A DNA stretch of 58,926 nucleotides from Terriglobia bacterium (GCA_020073015.1 JAIQFZ010000010.1:1-58926); one strand, 5' to 3'. Positions 45,526-55,400 are shown, counted from the first letter of the stretch. A program made the numbers and translations. The notes: generated by a model from the letters alone, not told the origin.

Positions 45526-45585
45526 CCTTATGACTTGAGTCTTTGAATATAGTCCAGTAACATACTAGGGTTTATGGCATTCACA
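45526..45585 (+). promoter_or_regulatory. Putative cysK promoter region with dyad
   Basis: TTGAAT is followed 17 bases later by TAGGGT, and an imperfect dyad CCAGTA-ACA-TACTAGG lies between, an arrangement that would suit Rrf2/CymR-like control of cysteine synthesis. The match is weak. Confidence 0.3.
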
Positions 45586-45642
45586 GTGCACTCAGACTGA
45601 CTGCCTTGACCACCCAAGTTCGGCCGGAGACAGAACACTTCT

Positions 45643-46614
45643 ATGAAAATCGCAAAAGACGTGACGGAACTGATCGGCAACACGCCGCTGGTGCGGCTGA
45701 ATCGAGTCACCCAGGGTTGCGCCGCCGAGGTCGTCGCTAAACTGGAAAGTCAGAATCCGCTGGCCAGCGTGAAAGACCGGATCGGCGTGAGCATGATCGC
45801 CGAGGCTGAGCGTGCCGGCAAGATTCAGCCCGGCAAGACGGTGCTCATCGAGCCCACCAGCGGCAACACGGGAATCGGCCTGGCATTCGTGGCCGCCGTC
45901 AAAGGTTACAAGCTCATCCTGACCATGCCGGAGACGATGAGTCTGGAGCGCCGCGTCCTCCTCCTTGCTTTGGGCGCCGAGCTCGTGCTCACGCCGGGTC
46001 CCAAGGGAATGAAAGGCGCGATCGCGAAAGCCGAGGAGCTGCTTGCGAGCACTCCCAACAGCTACATGCTCCAGCAGTTCGACAATCCCGCCAATCCCAA
46101 GATTCACTTCGAGACCACCGGGCCGGAGATTTGGAACGACACCGACGGGCGCGTTGACTTCATGGTTTCGGGGATTGGCACCGGCGGAACGCTGACGGGC
46201 ATATGCCAGTACATCAAGCCGAAGAAGCCGTCGTTCAAGGCGGTCGCCGTTGAGCCAACGGACAGCGCCGTGCTTTCCGGCGGCAAGCCGGGTCCGCACA
46301 AGATTCAGGGAATTGGCGGCGGGTTTATTCCGAAGATTCTGCGCACCGACTACATCGACGAGGTCATTACCGTCAGCAATGACGAAGCGATCAATATGGC
46401 GCGGCGTCTCCCGCTCGAAGAAGGTCTGCTGGTCGGCATCTCTTCGGGAGCGGCGGTCACGGCCGCGCTTAAAGTGGCCTCGCGTCCCGAAAACGCCGGC
46501 AAGCTGATCGTGGCCATTCTGCCTTCGTTCGGGGAACGCTACTTGAGTAGTATTCTCTTCGAGGGGCTTCGGAACCAGGCGTTGCAGATTCCGACAGCGC
46601 AGCTTCCAGGCTGA
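45643..46614 (+). CDS. cysK: Cysteine synthase A (O-acetylserine sulfhydrylase)
   Basis: 323 residues of a PLP-dependent beta-family enzyme. [14 protein letters not shown] at the N-terminus, the PLP lysine in [11 protein letters not shown], the phosphate-binding loop [10 protein letters not shown], the asparagine loop [11 protein letters not shown], and [15 protein letters not shown] near the end. It makes cysteine from O-acetylserine and sulfide. It is three bases upstream of cysE, whose product it consumes and with which it can form the cysteine synthase complex. Confidence 0.95.
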   Translation: MKIAKDVTELIGNTPLVRLNRVTQGCAAEVVAKLESQNPLASVKDRIGVSMIAEAERAGKIQPGKTVLIEPTSGNTGIGLAFVAAVKGYKLILTMPETMSLERRVLLLALGAELVLTPGPKGMKGAIAKAEELLASTPNSYMLQQFDNPANPKIHFETTGPEIWNDTDGRVDFMVSGIGTGGTLTGICQYIKPKKPSFKAVAVEPTDSAVLSGGKPGPHKIQGIGGGFIPKILRTDYIDEVITVSNDEAINMARRLPLEEGLLVGISSGAAVTAALKVASRPENAGKLIVAILPSFGERYLSSILFEGLRNQALQIPTAQLPG

Positions 46615-46617
46615 TTC

Positions 46618-47325
46618 ATGCCGCATCTTCTGTCCCACATCCGCGAGGACGTCGCCACGGTGATGGAGCGCGATCCCGCGGCCAAGTCGAGGCTGGAAAT
46701 CTATCTGTGCTACTCCGGCTTGCATGCCTTGTGGTTCTATCGCGTCAATCACTGGCTATGGAACCACAACCTCCTCTTGCTGGGGCGCTGGCTGTCGCAG
46801 GTGGCGCGGCTGTTCACGGGCATCGAAATTCATCCCGGCGCACAGATCGGCCGGCGCGTGTTTATCGATCACGGCATGGGAGTCGTGATCGGCGAAACGG
46901 CGATCGTCGGCGACGACGTCACGCTCTATCAGGGCGTGACCTTGGGCGGGACCGGCAAGGAACACGGGAAACGTCACCCCACCATCCTTGACAGTGTGGT
47001 AATCGGCGGCGGGGCCAAGGTTCTGGGCAACATCACGATTGGACGAAATTGCCGGATCGGTGCAGGCTCGGTTGTGCTCCGCAATGTGCCCGATGACTCG
47101 ACGGTCGTGGGCGTACCCGGCCACATCATCTTCCGCGAAGGCAAGCGAGTGGTCATCACCGATCCCAAGCAGATCAACGACCCGCTCTCGGAGGCGTTGG
47201 CCGCAGTCGTGACCGAGGTAAGCAAGCTGCGGGAACGGGTGCACCAACTGGAGGGCGCATCGGCGCACGAACCGTTGTCGTCATCTCTGCAGCGCATCAT
47301 GGAAGACATCGACTACCAGATCTAG
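46618..47325 (+). CDS. cysE: Serine O-acetyltransferase
   Basis: 235 residues: an N-terminal helical region ([20 protein letters not shown]), then left-handed beta-helix hexapeptide repeats ([58 protein letters not shown]) with the catalytic His/Asp pair in FIDHG, and the cap [18 protein letters not shown]. It acetylates serine. The C-terminus ends in DYQI; a terminal isoleucine is what CysE-type enzymes insert into the CysK active site to form the complex, so this tail probably binds the product of the upstream cysK. It is co-transcribed with cysK. Confidence 0.95.
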   Translation: MPHLLSHIREDVATVMERDPAAKSRLEIYLCYSGLHALWFYRVNHWLWNHNLLLLGRWLSQVARLFTGIEIHPGAQIGRRVFIDHGMGVVIGETAIVGDDVTLYQGVTLGGTGKEHGKRHPTILDSVVIGGGAKVLGNITIGRNCRIGAGSVVLRNVPDDSTVVGVPGHIIFREGKRVVITDPKQINDPLSEALAAVVTEVSKLRERVHQLEGASAHEPLSSSLQRIMEDIDYQI

Positions 47326-47353
47326 TCAACGGTCTGAAACATTTCCTCGTTTG

Positions 47354-47385
47354 TCATCCCGAGCGAAGCGAGCGATGACAATCAC
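47354..47385. repeat. Dispersed hairpin repeat after cysE
   Basis: GTCATC...GATGAC arms enclose CCGAGCGAAGCGAGC, the type of short repeat scattered in many Acidobacteria and soil-bacterial genomes. It may also act as a weak terminator of cysKE. Confidence 0.5.
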
Positions 47386-47502
47386 GGGTGGTGCTGCTCG
47401 CGCGGCCAAGCTCCCCTTAATTTTCACTCCCGTCACCGAAAGTTGCGGTCGGTACGTTATGCTGTGAGTTCTCTCGATCACACCGGAGACCATTTTTCAT
47501 TC

Positions 47503-48663
47503 ATGTCGAGCGCTCAAACCCAGTTCTCTACCGAGTCTGCCAACCGCAAGCTGGTGCTTGCCGGGCAACTCGCCTTTCTTCCGACCGGCGTCCTCACGAC
47601 GCTGCTCGGTCCGATGCTTCCGATCGTGATTGCCCGCTGGGCGTTGACTGACACGCAAGCCGGAAATCTGTTTCTGGTGCAGTTTCTGGCGCAACTGGCG
47701 GGCGTGCAACTGGCCAGCGCCATGTTGGCAAGGGTGGGATTTCGGCCAGCCTTCTTATCCGGGTTGGTGCTGATGGCCTGCGGCGTCAGCACCTTTTACG
47801 CCGGAGGATCATGGCTGGGATTCGCTTCTGTTGCCATGTACGGCCTGGGTTTGGGACTCATTATTCCCACCGACAACCTCCTGATTGCCGAGGTCAGTCC
47901 CAATTCCAGAGCCTCATCGGTGAGCCTGCTGAATTTCTTCTGGGGAGTGGGCGCCGTGCTTTGCTCGTTGCTGGTGGCGTGGAGCCACGCCCACGGTCTT
48001 CTACCCATCTTTCTCGGCTTGGTCGCCCTTTCCCTGTTGCTGCTGTTAGTGGCCGTGCGAGACTATCCGTTTCCCGGGGCGGTGAAATCCGAGCACACGC
48101 CGGTGGCGTGGCGGGAGATCTGGACCAGTCCTGCAACCTGGTTGTTCGCAGCCGTGTTTTTCCTTTATCCGGGAGCCGAAACCGCAGTCGGCGGATGGAT
48201 CGGCTCCTATGTTTCGCGGATGGGAACGCACGGAGCATCCATGGCCTCGACCATGCCCGCCTTCTTTTGGGTGGCATTGATGTTGGGACGCGGACCGGGG
48301 AGTCTGCTTCTGCCTCATCTGCCGGAGCGTCGCGTTCTGCAGGTGGGCTACGCTCTGGGGTCGGCCGGCATCGGGCTGCTGCTGTGGTCCTCGACCTTGC
48401 CGGGAGTAATCGCCAGCGCGTTGCTCACCGGCTTGAGTTTTGCCGCGCTGTACCCGATTGCCGTTGCGCGGCTGTCGCATCACTACGGAATCGCGGCCCG
48501 CAGCATTGGCTCGGTGATGTTTTCACTGGCGGCCGTGGGTCCGGCCATGATTCCGTGGCTGGTTGGGGTGATCTCGCACGCAACCGGAAATCTGCGCGCG
48601 GGGTTACTGGTGCCTCTGGTAGCGACAGTATCGCTGTTTTTCATTCACCTTGCGGATTGGTAA
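47503..48663 (+). CDS. MFS transporter (FHS-like sugar/unknown family)
   Basis: 386 residues from ATG 47503 (frame opens earlier at 47443). Twelve helices; LTDTQAGNLFLVQFLAQLAG and YGLGLGLIIPTDNLLIAEVS recall the fucose-galactose-glucose:H+ symporter group, with AVGGWIGSYVSRMG at mid-protein. It probably imports a sugar or related compound; the substrate cannot be told. It is followed nine bases later by an AT-richer gene, perhaps unrelated. Confidence 0.8.
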   Translation: MSSAQTQFSTESANRKLVLAGQLAFLPTGVLTTLLGPMLPIVIARWALTDTQAGNLFLVQFLAQLAGVQLASAMLARVGFRPAFLSGLVLMACGVSTFYAGGSWLGFASVAMYGLGLGLIIPTDNLLIAEVSPNSRASSVSLLNFFWGVGAVLCSLLVAWSHAHGLLPIFLGLVALSLLLLLVAVRDYPFPGAVKSEHTPVAWREIWTSPATWLFAAVFFLYPGAETAVGGWIGSYVSRMGTHGASMASTMPAFFWVALMLGRGPGSLLLPHLPERRVLQVGYALGSAGIGLLLWSSTLPGVIASALLTGLSFAALYPIAVARLSHHYGIAARSIGSVMFSLAAVGPAMIPWLVGVISHATGNLRAGLLVPLVATVSLFFIHLADW

Positions 48664-48672
48664 GAGCTTTGT

Positions 48673-49230
48673 ATGGGACGAGTTGAAGTACGCTGGCGGC
48701 GATGGTTAATAGGGTGGATTATAACGATGTTGTGGTGTGGACTGTTGCCGGTCGTCGTTTCAACAACGTACTATGCTTTGAAAAAGACCCCTGACTTTGA
48801 TTCCGCATTGAACTCTCACTCGCGTGCCGACAAATCGTCAGCAAGCAATCTCCTTTGGGCAGTTCGTGTTGGTAGTACATCAGAGTACAAGTCCGGAATA
48901 GCTGTTCACGCTACGCGTTTTGGAATCAACGCTGAAGACAGAAATTCTGAACAACGGGCGCATCGCTTATGGAATGGCGAGTTAATCGCTACTTACGGAG
49001 CCACGTATATCGCGCGCTTTCGCGGCACACCGCTGCCCACGGTGGTCTGTGTCTTCCGGGATGTCGCGCCCGACGGGACGAACTTATACGAAGTCCAGTC
49101 TCATGGAAGCGGACCCATTGGTATCTACATGCTGTACATCGCTATATTCTCTGCGGGCGCTCTAGTGTTTCTCAAGATTGTCGCAGTAGTCAGGGAAAGG
49201 AATACACGAGTTAATAGCCCGCAGCAATAG
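48673..49230 (+). CDS. Two-helix membrane protein of unusual composition
   Basis: 185 residues starting MGRVEVRWRRWLIGWIITML, with one N-terminal helix and one C-terminal helix (GIYMLYIAIFSAGALVFLKI) around a periplasmic-type domain containing FRGTPLPTVVCVFRDVAPDG. Codon use is noticeably AT-richer than the adjacent genes, suggesting horizontal acquisition. No family is recognised. Confidence 0.6.
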   Translation: MGRVEVRWRRWLIGWIITMLWCGLLPVVVSTTYYALKKTPDFDSALNSHSRADKSSASNLLWAVRVGSTSEYKSGIAVHATRFGINAEDRNSEQRAHRLWNGELIATYGATYIARFRGTPLPTVVCVFRDVAPDGTNLYEVQSHGSGPIGIYMLYIAIFSAGALVFLKIVAVVRERNTRVNSPQQ

Positions 49231-49468
49231 GGCTACGCCTAGGACGGGGCTAGAGCGCTCACAGCCCTCTCGACAACCTTTGGGGCCACCCCGAGGTCGA
49301 TCATGCGCCTACGGACTTCCTAGCGCGATTACTTGGCATTCTACGCGATGGCTGGACTGGCGATCGCAGGCCCGGAGGCCTCATCGTCAATCCATTTAGT
49401 ATATCTCAATGATATAAATTCGTAAGTTGTTGATTATGGGCAGGCGGCAACCGGGCGGATCATCCCAC
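49231..49468. other. AT-rich convergent intergenic region with a palindrome
   Basis: Contains the inverted repeat TATATC-TCAAT-GATATA (49400-49416) in a local AT-rich patch beside the end of the diguanylate cyclase gene. It could be a regulatory or termination element; no gene is seen. Confidence 0.4.
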
Positions 49469-50749
49469 TCAGAGGCGGACGGCTCCTGATCGCTTACTCT
49501 TGGGCGGTCGGGTAGGAGTGGTGGACGCCAGCTCGACGCGGTTTCGTCCGTTACTCTTGGCCAGATAGAGAGCCTGGTCCGCAGCGTTGATGACCTGCTC
49601 GGGCTGGCGATTGCGCGTGCTCGGCTCGGCGACACCGATGCTCACCGTCACGGATAGACCAGTAGCAGGTGGGGCCACGGCGGCTCGACTGCCTTTTTTT
49701 CGGAGGGGCTTTCGGCGATCGGACTCTCCGGCGCGCCCCCCGCTTCTTCTTTCAACGCCGCGAACGCGAAAGGTCGAGTTCTGAATGGTCTGGCGCAACG
49801 CGTCGAGGTGCTCGAAGGCTTCTTTCGCCGAGGTATTGCGGAACAGGATGGCGAACTCTTCCCCTCCACAGCGGAATGCCTGGCCCCCGCCCTTGACCTC
49901 GGAAAGTCGGGAAGCAACCAGGCACAGCACCTGATCGCCGGTATCGTGCCCGTAGGTGTCGTTAAACTTCTTGAAGTGATCGATATCGACGATGGCGATG
50001 GCATATTGCTGGTCGAGCGAGAGCAGGGCATCGTTAAATGCACGCCGCCCGCGAATGCCGGTCAGTTCGTCATGGTAGGCGAGCATGTAGGAAGTCTCGA
50101 TCAAAGAAGCAGTCAGGATCAGGCCGGCGGTCGCGACATAAGCATCCGCCGTCTTGCCGACCGGGCCAAATTCCAGCCAAGGAAACACGGCGGCGAGGCA
50201 CCAGACGAAGCCAGGCTCCATCGGCTTGCGGGTCTGAACGAAGCGCCAGATGAACACGCCCGCGGCGCCGATAAAGCCGACAAAAACCCAGAGCGGGAGG
50301 GTCGCTCCCGGGGCATGCGCAACCGAGCGGCTGTTCTCGGGCCGGCACAACACAGCAACCACTACGGCTTCGAGAAACAGGAGTCCGAAGCGGGGCCCGA
50401 TTCCGGCAATGATCAAGCCGCGCTCCCGCAGGAAAGCGAACGCGATGTAGTTCAGAGGAATCAGAATGGCGGCGAGCGCCACCACCATCCGTCCGGGTCC
50501 GGAGCGAATCTGCCCGGCCGAAAAGAATTCGACCGCGCGGTGCGCCAGCAGCAGAACCAGTAGCGAAAATAGAATGCGGCTTGAGTTGAAGCGCCAGGAG
50601 AGCAGCAGTCCGGCGGCAAACACCGCGACGTAATAGAAGCCGACCGAGGGTGCGAGCAGGGTGAAAACAGAACTGCTGACCATGACGACTGACACGGCCA
50701 GCAGCAGGCCGCCGGGGAACAGCCACGCTTTCCACATCCTTCCAGCCAC
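49469..50749 (-). CDS. Membrane diguanylate cyclase (GGEEF)
   Basis: 426 residues: about seven or eight membrane helices (to about residue 225, ending SLIETSYMLAYHDELTGIRG), then a GGDEF domain with RAFNDALLS, VDIDHFKKFNDTYGHDTGD and the active-site GGEEF in FRCGGEEFAILF. The allosteric RxxD I-site upstream of it is not evident (KGGGQAF). A Lys/Arg/Gly-rich insertion of about 35 residues (RGVERRSGGRAGESDRRKPL) sits in the domain before SVTVSIGVAEPS. It would make cyclic di-GMP. The missing I-site suggests no product inhibition. Confidence 0.9.
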   Translation of the reverse strand: MAGRMWKAWLFPGGLLLAVSVVMVSSSVFTLLAPSVGFYYVAVFAAGLLLSWRFNSSRILFSLLVLLLAHRAVEFFSAGQIRSGPGRMVVALAAILIPLNYIAFAFLRERGLIIAGIGPRFGLLFLEAVVVAVLCRPENSRSVAHAPGATLPLWVFVGFIGAAGVFIWRFVQTRKPMEPGFVWCLAAVFPWLEFGPVGKTADAYVATAGLILTASLIETSYMLAYHDELTGIRGRRAFNDALLSLDQQYAIAIVDIDHFKKFNDTYGHDTGDQVLCLVASRLSEVKGGGQAFRCGGEEFAILFRNTSAKEAFEHLDALRQTIQNSTFRVRGVERRSGGRAGESDRRKPLRKKGSRAAVAPPATGLSVTVSIGVAEPSTRNRQPEQVINAADQALYLAKSNGRNRVELASTTPTRPPKSKRSGAVRL

Positions 50750-50858
50750 TCGGACCTCAATCGCAGAATCGCTCCTTCAGGATAAGACACCCGGGGGTGA
50801 AGGCAGGTAATGTTTGGGGCACCGGGCGCTGCCGTCGACCTCGCAAACGATGCCAGCG

Positions 50859-50880
50859 GAGACGCCGCAAGCCGCGTCTC
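50859..50880. repeat. REP-like palindrome upstream of hyuA
   Basis: A 22-base inverted repeat (GAGACGCCGC-AA-GCCGCGTCTC), differing by one base from the copy at 53013-53034 downstream of hyuA. Confidence 0.7.
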
Positions 50881-50927
50881 TATTCATGTTTACAGGAACT
50901 GCAACTTTGCTCTAGTCTTCCCTCTTC

Positions 50928-52979
50928 ATGGCCACGGCCTCGCATTCCGCGCTGCGCATCGCGATTGATACCGGAGGCACCTTCACGGACTGCGTGTGGA
51001 TGGAGGGCGGCGTACTGCACACCTTGAAGGTCTTTTCGACTCCGGATGACCCGTCTCGAGCCATCAGCAAGGCGCTGCGGACGATCGGGGCTGGAACGAG
51101 CGTCACGCTTCTCCATGGGACGACGGTCGGCACCAATGCCCTTCTGCAGCGAACCGGAGCGCGCGTCGCGCTGGTTACGACCGCGGGGTTCGAGGATGTC
51201 ATCGAGATCGGGAGACAAGCACGTCCTCGTCTGTACGATTTTTTCTTTGACCGAATCGAGCCACTGGTCACGCGAGAACTGCGTTTCGGCGTGCGCGAGA
51301 GAGTTGACTCTGCGGGAAAGATATTGGAGCCGCCCGCGGCGGATGAACTGGCGCACCTGCGGGAAGCAGTGCGAGCTGCTAAGCCGGACGCGATTGCCAT
51401 CGTTCTGCTGTTTTCGTTCGCCAATCCCGCCAATGAAGCGGCTATTGTGTCGGCACTCGCTGAACTGGGAAAGCCGTTGTCGGTGTCGCATCGCATTCTG
51501 CCGGAGTTTCGTGAATATGAGCGCACCAGTACGGTCGTGGTGAACGCCTATCTGCAGCCGCTGATGCAGGGCTATCTGGAGAAGCTTGCGCAGCGAGTGA
51601 ACGAACTGAGCAGCCATTCATCTTCGGTGCCCACGTCGAAGCAGAGTGCGCGGAATATCTTTGTGATGCAGTCGAGCGGCGGCATCACGGCGCTGGCGTC
51701 GGCGGCGCGAGAACCGGTACGCACGGTGCTGTCGGGTCCGGCGGGTGGGCTGGTGGGCGCAGCGGCAATGGCGGGGCGCAGCGGATTTGAGAGAATTCTG
51801 TCGTTCGACATGGGAGGGACGTCCACGGACGTGGCCCTGGTCGAGGGCGGCGCGCGACCGGGTGGGCAGTCGGAGGTAGCCGGATTCCCGGTTGGTGTTC
51901 CCATGCTCGACATCCACACGGTGGGCGCGGGCGGCGGATCGCTGGCGCGCTTCGATGCGGGCGGCGCCTTGCTGGTCGGGCCGGAATCGGCGGGCGCCGA
52001 TCCGGGGCCCATCTGCTACGGCCGGGGCACGCAGCCAACCGTGACCGATGCCAACCTCCTCCTGGGACGATTGCGGCCCAACCGTTTTCTGGGCGGCGAA
52101 TTCACGCTCGACCTCGAACGGGCACGGCGGATCACGACAGACTGGCTGCGCGACCAGCATTCGAAACTGACGCTCGAGCAGTTTGCCGCCGGAGTCGTGC
52201 GCGTGGTGAATGCGAACATGGAGCGGGCGTTGCGCGTGGTGTCGATCGAGAGAGGCCATGATCCCCGTGAGTTTGCTCTGGTGGCGTTTGGCGGCGCGGG
52301 CGGCCTGCACGCCTGCGAACTGGCCGATGCTCTGGGCATTCCGACGGTGATCATTCCGGCACGCCCGGGCACGTTGTCGGCCTTCGGGATTCTGGTCAGC
52401 GATGTGGTCAAAGACTATTCGCGGACCGTGCTCTGGCGCTTGGCCAAACAGTTGCCGCAGCGCGCCTTGCAGAGCGAGTTTCGCAAGCTGGCGCAAGCGG
52501 CGCAAAAGGAATTCCGGGACGAACGGTGGCGCGGTGCCTTGCACCATGAACGCAGTCTCGATCTGCGCTATCGCGGGCAAGGCTACGAATTGAACATCCC
52601 GGCGGGAAGCGATGTAAGCGAGCGCTTCCATGCGGAGCACCAACGACGGTATGGCTACCACCACGCGGGACGCGAGGTCGAGCTGGTCACGTTGCGGTTG
52701 CGCGTCCGAATGAAGGCTCCGCACCCTCCGCTGAAGCCAGCCGCGCGGAAAGACGCTCGCCGGTTATCGCAAGCCGCATCTGCGGTTGAGCGCGGCACCG
52801 TAGTCTTTCAGAGCAGAACGCTGATCACTCCGGTATACGAGCGCAGCGAGCTTCGTTCCGGACAAATCCTGAAAGGACCAGCCGTCATTGCGGAATACAG
52901 CGCGACCACGGTGATCCCGCCGGGGAAGAAATTCTGGGTAGATCGAATGGAGAATCTGCTGATCGAGACTGAAGGGTAG
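50928..52979 (+). CDS. hyuA: Hydantoinase/oxoprolinase subunit A-type enzyme
   Basis: 683 residues, full family length. Opening ALRIAIDTGGTFTDCVWMEG (ATP phosphate-binding loop of the actin-like/HyuA fold), LHGTTVGTNALLQRTGARVA, SFDMGGTSTDVALVEG (second nucleotide loop), and AFGGAGGLHACELADALG. The family hydrolyses hydantoins, oxoproline or related amides using ATP, usually as two subunits or one fused A+B protein. No HyuB is in the window, so the partner must be elsewhere or this is a stand-alone member. The gene is flanked on both sides by REP-like palindromes. Confidence 0.88.
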   Translation: MATASHSALRIAIDTGGTFTDCVWMEGGVLHTLKVFSTPDDPSRAISKALRTIGAGTSVTLLHGTTVGTNALLQRTGARVALVTTAGFEDVIEIGRQARPRLYDFFFDRIEPLVTRELRFGVRERVDSAGKILEPPAADELAHLREAVRAAKPDAIAIVLLFSFANPANEAAIVSALAELGKPLSVSHRILPEFREYERTSTVVVNAYLQPLMQGYLEKLAQRVNELSSHSSSVPTSKQSARNIFVMQSSGGITALASAAREPVRTVLSGPAGGLVGAAAMAGRSGFERILSFDMGGTSTDVALVEGGARPGGQSEVAGFPVGVPMLDIHTVGAGGGSLARFDAGGALLVGPESAGADPGPICYGRGTQPTVTDANLLLGRLRPNRFLGGEFTLDLERARRITTDWLRDQHSKLTLEQFAAGVVRVVNANMERALRVVSIERGHDPREFALVAFGGAGGLHACELADALGIPTVIIPARPGTLSAFGILVSDVVKDYSRTVLWRLAKQLPQRALQSEFRKLAQAAQKEFRDERWRGALHHERSLDLRYRGQGYELNIPAGSDVSERFHAEHQRRYGYHHAGREVELVTLRLRVRMKAPHPPLKPAARKDARRLSQAASAVERGTVVFQSRTLITPVYERSELRSGQILKGPAVIAEYSATTVIPPGKKFWVDRMENLLIETEG

Positions 52980-53034
52980 AGACGCGGCTTGCCGCGTCTT
53001 CGCGGCGTTGGTGAGACGCGGCAAGCCGCGTCTC
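52980..53034. repeat. Pair of REP-like palindromes after hyuA
   Basis: Two inverted repeats (AGACGCG...CGCGTCT at 52980-52999 and GAGACGCGGC-AA-GCCGCGTCTC at 53013-53034) in inverted relation. They separate the convergent hyuA and small zinc-binding genes and can also pair with each other. Confidence 0.75.
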
Positions 53035-53043
53035 TACGAGAGT

Positions 53044-53238
53044 TCATTCCTCGTCGGGACGTTTCATCTCTTCAATCGCCATGTCTCTGAATTCGCTGGA
53101 CTCGAAGACGTCGCCACACTCCTGGCACTCGACGTACTCCGAGTCTTCGTCGCGGGAAACAATCTGCACGCGCGGGTGCTTGCACAGATCACGGCTTACC
53201 TTCTTCTGAGGGGGCTGCAACGGCTGGCTAGGCGTCAT
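53044..53238 (-). CDS. Small zinc-binding protein (64 aa)
   Basis: 64 residues with one knuckle CKHPRVQIV and another YVECQECGDVF (C-x2-C), likely one zinc site with a fourth ligand from CKH. The acidic tail is FRDMAIEEMKRPDEE. This type of short protein is common near the ends of Acidobacteria transcription units; the function is unknown. It is convergent with hyuA and divergent from the isc operon. Confidence 0.7.
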   Translation of the reverse strand: MTPSQPLQPPQKKVSRDLCKHPRVQIVSRDEDSEYVECQECGDVFESSEFRDMAIEEMKRPDEE

Positions 53239-53480
53239 AAACTCCGCGGACGTTCATCATGCAACAGGGCTGTGTCGCGTTCGTGTTGGAAATTGGCGGT
53301 ATTTTGCGGCGAGTCATTTCGGATGTCAAGTCCCCACAGGGAGTATGCACCCCAAATCGTGGGCAACGGGCGCTCTCTGTCTATATCAAACTCTGGATGG
53401 GTCGTGGAATCCGCTGCTAACCGGTTCAGCCCACGGCAGTTACCACTCAACCACAGAATTCTGCCAATCGCTGCTGCGGC
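53239..53480. other. Intergenic region before the isc operon
   Basis: No gene; it leads into the isc promoter at 53481. The sequence is moderately AT-rich between 53270 and 53420. Confidence 0.4.
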
Positions 53481-53509
53481 TTGCCTGAATACTCGTCCGG
53501 CGTTAGAAT
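53481..53509 (+). promoter_or_regulatory. isc operon promoter
   Basis: TTGCCT (53481-53486), 17-base spacer and TAGAAT (53504-53509): a good sigma-70 type promoter. Transcription would begin about 53516, so the regulator must start downstream, at ATG 53568, not at an upstream frame opening. Confidence 0.7.
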
Positions 53510-53540
53510 CAATATGCGACCTAAACAGTCGGCGTTTTAT

Positions 53541-53557
53541 CCGACCGAATGGGTCGG
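53541..53557 (+). promoter_or_regulatory. Inverted repeat in the isc leader, candidate IscR-like operator
   Basis: CCGACC-GAATG-GGTCGG, a perfect six-base inverted repeat between the transcription start and the first start codon. It could be an Rrf2 operator giving autorepression, or an RNA hairpin near the start codon. Confidence 0.55.
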
Positions 53558-53567
53558 GATTTGCCCA

Positions 53568-54020
53568 ATGCTGAAGCTAACCAAGAAAGCTGACTACGGC
53601 CTGATGGCGATGAAACATCTGGCGGAGCATGCCGACCGAGGTGCGTGCAGCGCGAAGGATGTGGCCGAGGCTTACGGGATCCCGCAGGAAGCGTTGGCGA
53701 AGATTCTGCAGCGGCTGGCGAAGGCACGTTTGTTGACGTCGCAGCATGGCATCAATGGCGGTTACACGCTGGCGCGCGACGCCAAGACGATTTCGGCGTT
53801 CGAGGTCATTCAGGCGATTGATGGCCCGCTTTTCATTACGTCGTGCGTGACGGTGCGCGGCGAATGCGGCCAGAGCAATCGCTGCACGGTGCGCGAACCG
53901 CTGCGCAAGGTGAATGAAAGCATCGAGCAGGTGTTGAAGAACATCAAGATTTCCCAGATGAAGGAAGAACTGGAAGTGATCGAAGTTAAGAAGCCGGCGG
54001 ATCTGATCACGATCTCGTAG
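53568..54020 (+). CDS. iscR: IscR-type Rrf2 family iron-sulfur regulator
   Basis: 150 residues from ATG 53568 (promoter upstream rules out the longer frame). Rrf2 fold: KKADYGLMAMKHLAEH, SAKDVAEAYGIPQEALAKIL, QRLAKARLLTSQHGINGGYT. The three-cysteine cluster (Cys93, Cys100, Cys106, spacing x6 and x5) matches IscR-type proteins that bind an Fe-S cluster. It senses cluster supply and likely represses the isc operon it heads, perhaps via the inverted repeat in its leader. Confidence 0.9.
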   Translation: MLKLTKKADYGLMAMKHLAEHADRGACSAKDVAEAYGIPQEALAKILQRLAKARLLTSQHGINGGYTLARDAKTISAFEVIQAIDGPLFITSCVTVRGECGQSNRCTVREPLRKVNESIEQVLKNIKISQMKEELEVIEVKKPADLITIS

Positions 54021-54069
54021 CGCAACCAGGTAGACGCAACGGTAAGGATCTTAAGGAGAAAACGCAGTC

Positions 54070-55359
54070 ATGAGCACGAATGGCAACACGGCGACCCCAA
54101 CCAGTCAGGAAACCGGACAGCGCGCTATCCCGAGCGGGATCAAGCTGCCGATTTACATGGACAATCATGCGACCACCCCAATGGACCCGCGGGTTCTGGA
54201 AGAAATGCTGCCTTACTTCATGGAGAAGTTCGGCAACGCGGCCAGCCGGAATCATCCGTTTGGATGGGCGGCGGAGGAAGCGGTGGAAATGTCGCGCGAG
54301 CGCATCGCGAAGCTGATTGGCGCCACGGCGAAGGAGATCGTGTTTACTTCCGGCGCGACCGAGAGTGACAACCTCGCGATCAAAGGCGTGGCCGAGATGT
54401 ACAAGGAGAAGGGCAACCACATCATCACCGCGGTGACCGAGCACAAGGCGGTGCTCGATACTTGCAAGCATCTGGAAAAATTGGGCTTCCGCGTGACCTA
54501 CCTGCCGGTGCAGAAGGATGGACTGATCGATCTCGACGACCTGAAGCGCGCCATGGATGACAAGACCATTCTGGTCACGATCATGGCGGCGAACAACGAG
54601 ATTGGCGTTCTGCAACCGGTGGCGGAAATCGGCAAGCTGTGTCGGGAGCGTGGCGTCATCTTCCATTCCGACGCGGTGCAGGCAATTGGCAAGGTTCCGA
54701 TCGACGTGAACAAGATGAACCTTGATCTCGTGTCGATCACCGGGCACAAGCTGTACGGGCCGAAGGGCGCGGGTGCGCTGTATGTGCGCCGCAAGAACCC
54801 GCGCGTGCAGTTGGTACCGATCATCGACGGCGGCGGCCACGAGCGCGGGATGCGGTCCGGCACGCTGAACGTTCCGGGCATTGTCGGACTGGGTAAGGCG
54901 TGCGCGATCGCGCAGGAAGAGATGCCGCAAGAATCCTGCAAGATTGCCGGCCTGCGCAACCGGCTGAAAGACAGCATCATGAGCCGATTGGACGAGGTGT
55001 ACATCAACGGATCGACGGAGCACCGGCTGCCGGGCAACCTGAATATCAGTTTCGCGTACGTGGAAGGCGAGTCGCTGCTGATGGGCATCAACGATATCGC
55101 GGTTTCGAGCGGATCGGCATGCACCTCGGCGACGCTGGAGCCATCGTATGTACTGAAGGCGCTGGGCACGGGGGATGACCTCGCGCATAGCTCGATCCGG
55201 TTCGGCATCGGGCGGTTCAATACCGAAGCCGAAGTCGATTATGTGGCGGATCGAGTAGTCGAGACGGTGCAGCGTCTGCGCGAACTGTCGCCGTTGTACG
55301 AGATGGCCAAAGAAGGTGTGGACCTGAAGAGCGTGAAGTGGGCTGCGGAAGCGCACTGA
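54070..55359 (+). CDS. iscS: Cysteine desulfurase
   Basis: 429 residues with AAGGAG eleven bases before ATG and an N-terminal extension of about 25 polar residues. IscS features: [29 protein letters not shown], the PLP lysine in [12 protein letters not shown], and the catalytic cysteine loop [15 protein letters not shown]. It takes sulfur from cysteine as a persulfide and hands it to IscU. It follows iscR by 49 bases and iscU follows by about 40 bases. Confidence 0.95.
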   Translation: MSTNGNTATPTSQETGQRAIPSGIKLPIYMDNHATTPMDPRVLEEMLPYFMEKFGNAASRNHPFGWAAEEAVEMSRERIAKLIGATAKEIVFTSGATESDNLAIKGVAEMYKEKGNHIITAVTEHKAVLDTCKHLEKLGFRVTYLPVQKDGLIDLDDLKRAMDDKTILVTIMAANNEIGVLQPVAEIGKLCRERGVIFHSDAVQAIGKVPIDVNKMNLDLVSITGHKLYGPKGAGALYVRRKNPRVQLVPIIDGGGHERGMRSGTLNVPGIVGLGKACAIAQEEMPQESCKIAGLRNRLKDSIMSRLDEVYINGSTEHRLPGNLNISFAYVEGESLLMGINDIAVSSGSACTSATLEPSYVLKALGTGDDLAHSSIRFGIGRFNTEAEVDYVADRVVETVQRLRELSPLYEMAKEGVDLKSVKWAAEAH

Positions 55360-55400
55360 GTAAGGCCCGTAAACAAGTTTGAGGTGAGGAGAAGCAAGCA

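Noticed and set aside
45592-46752. 386-codon minus-strand frame opposite cysK
   Set aside because: The plus strand has an unmistakable cysteine synthase; this frame is a shadow.
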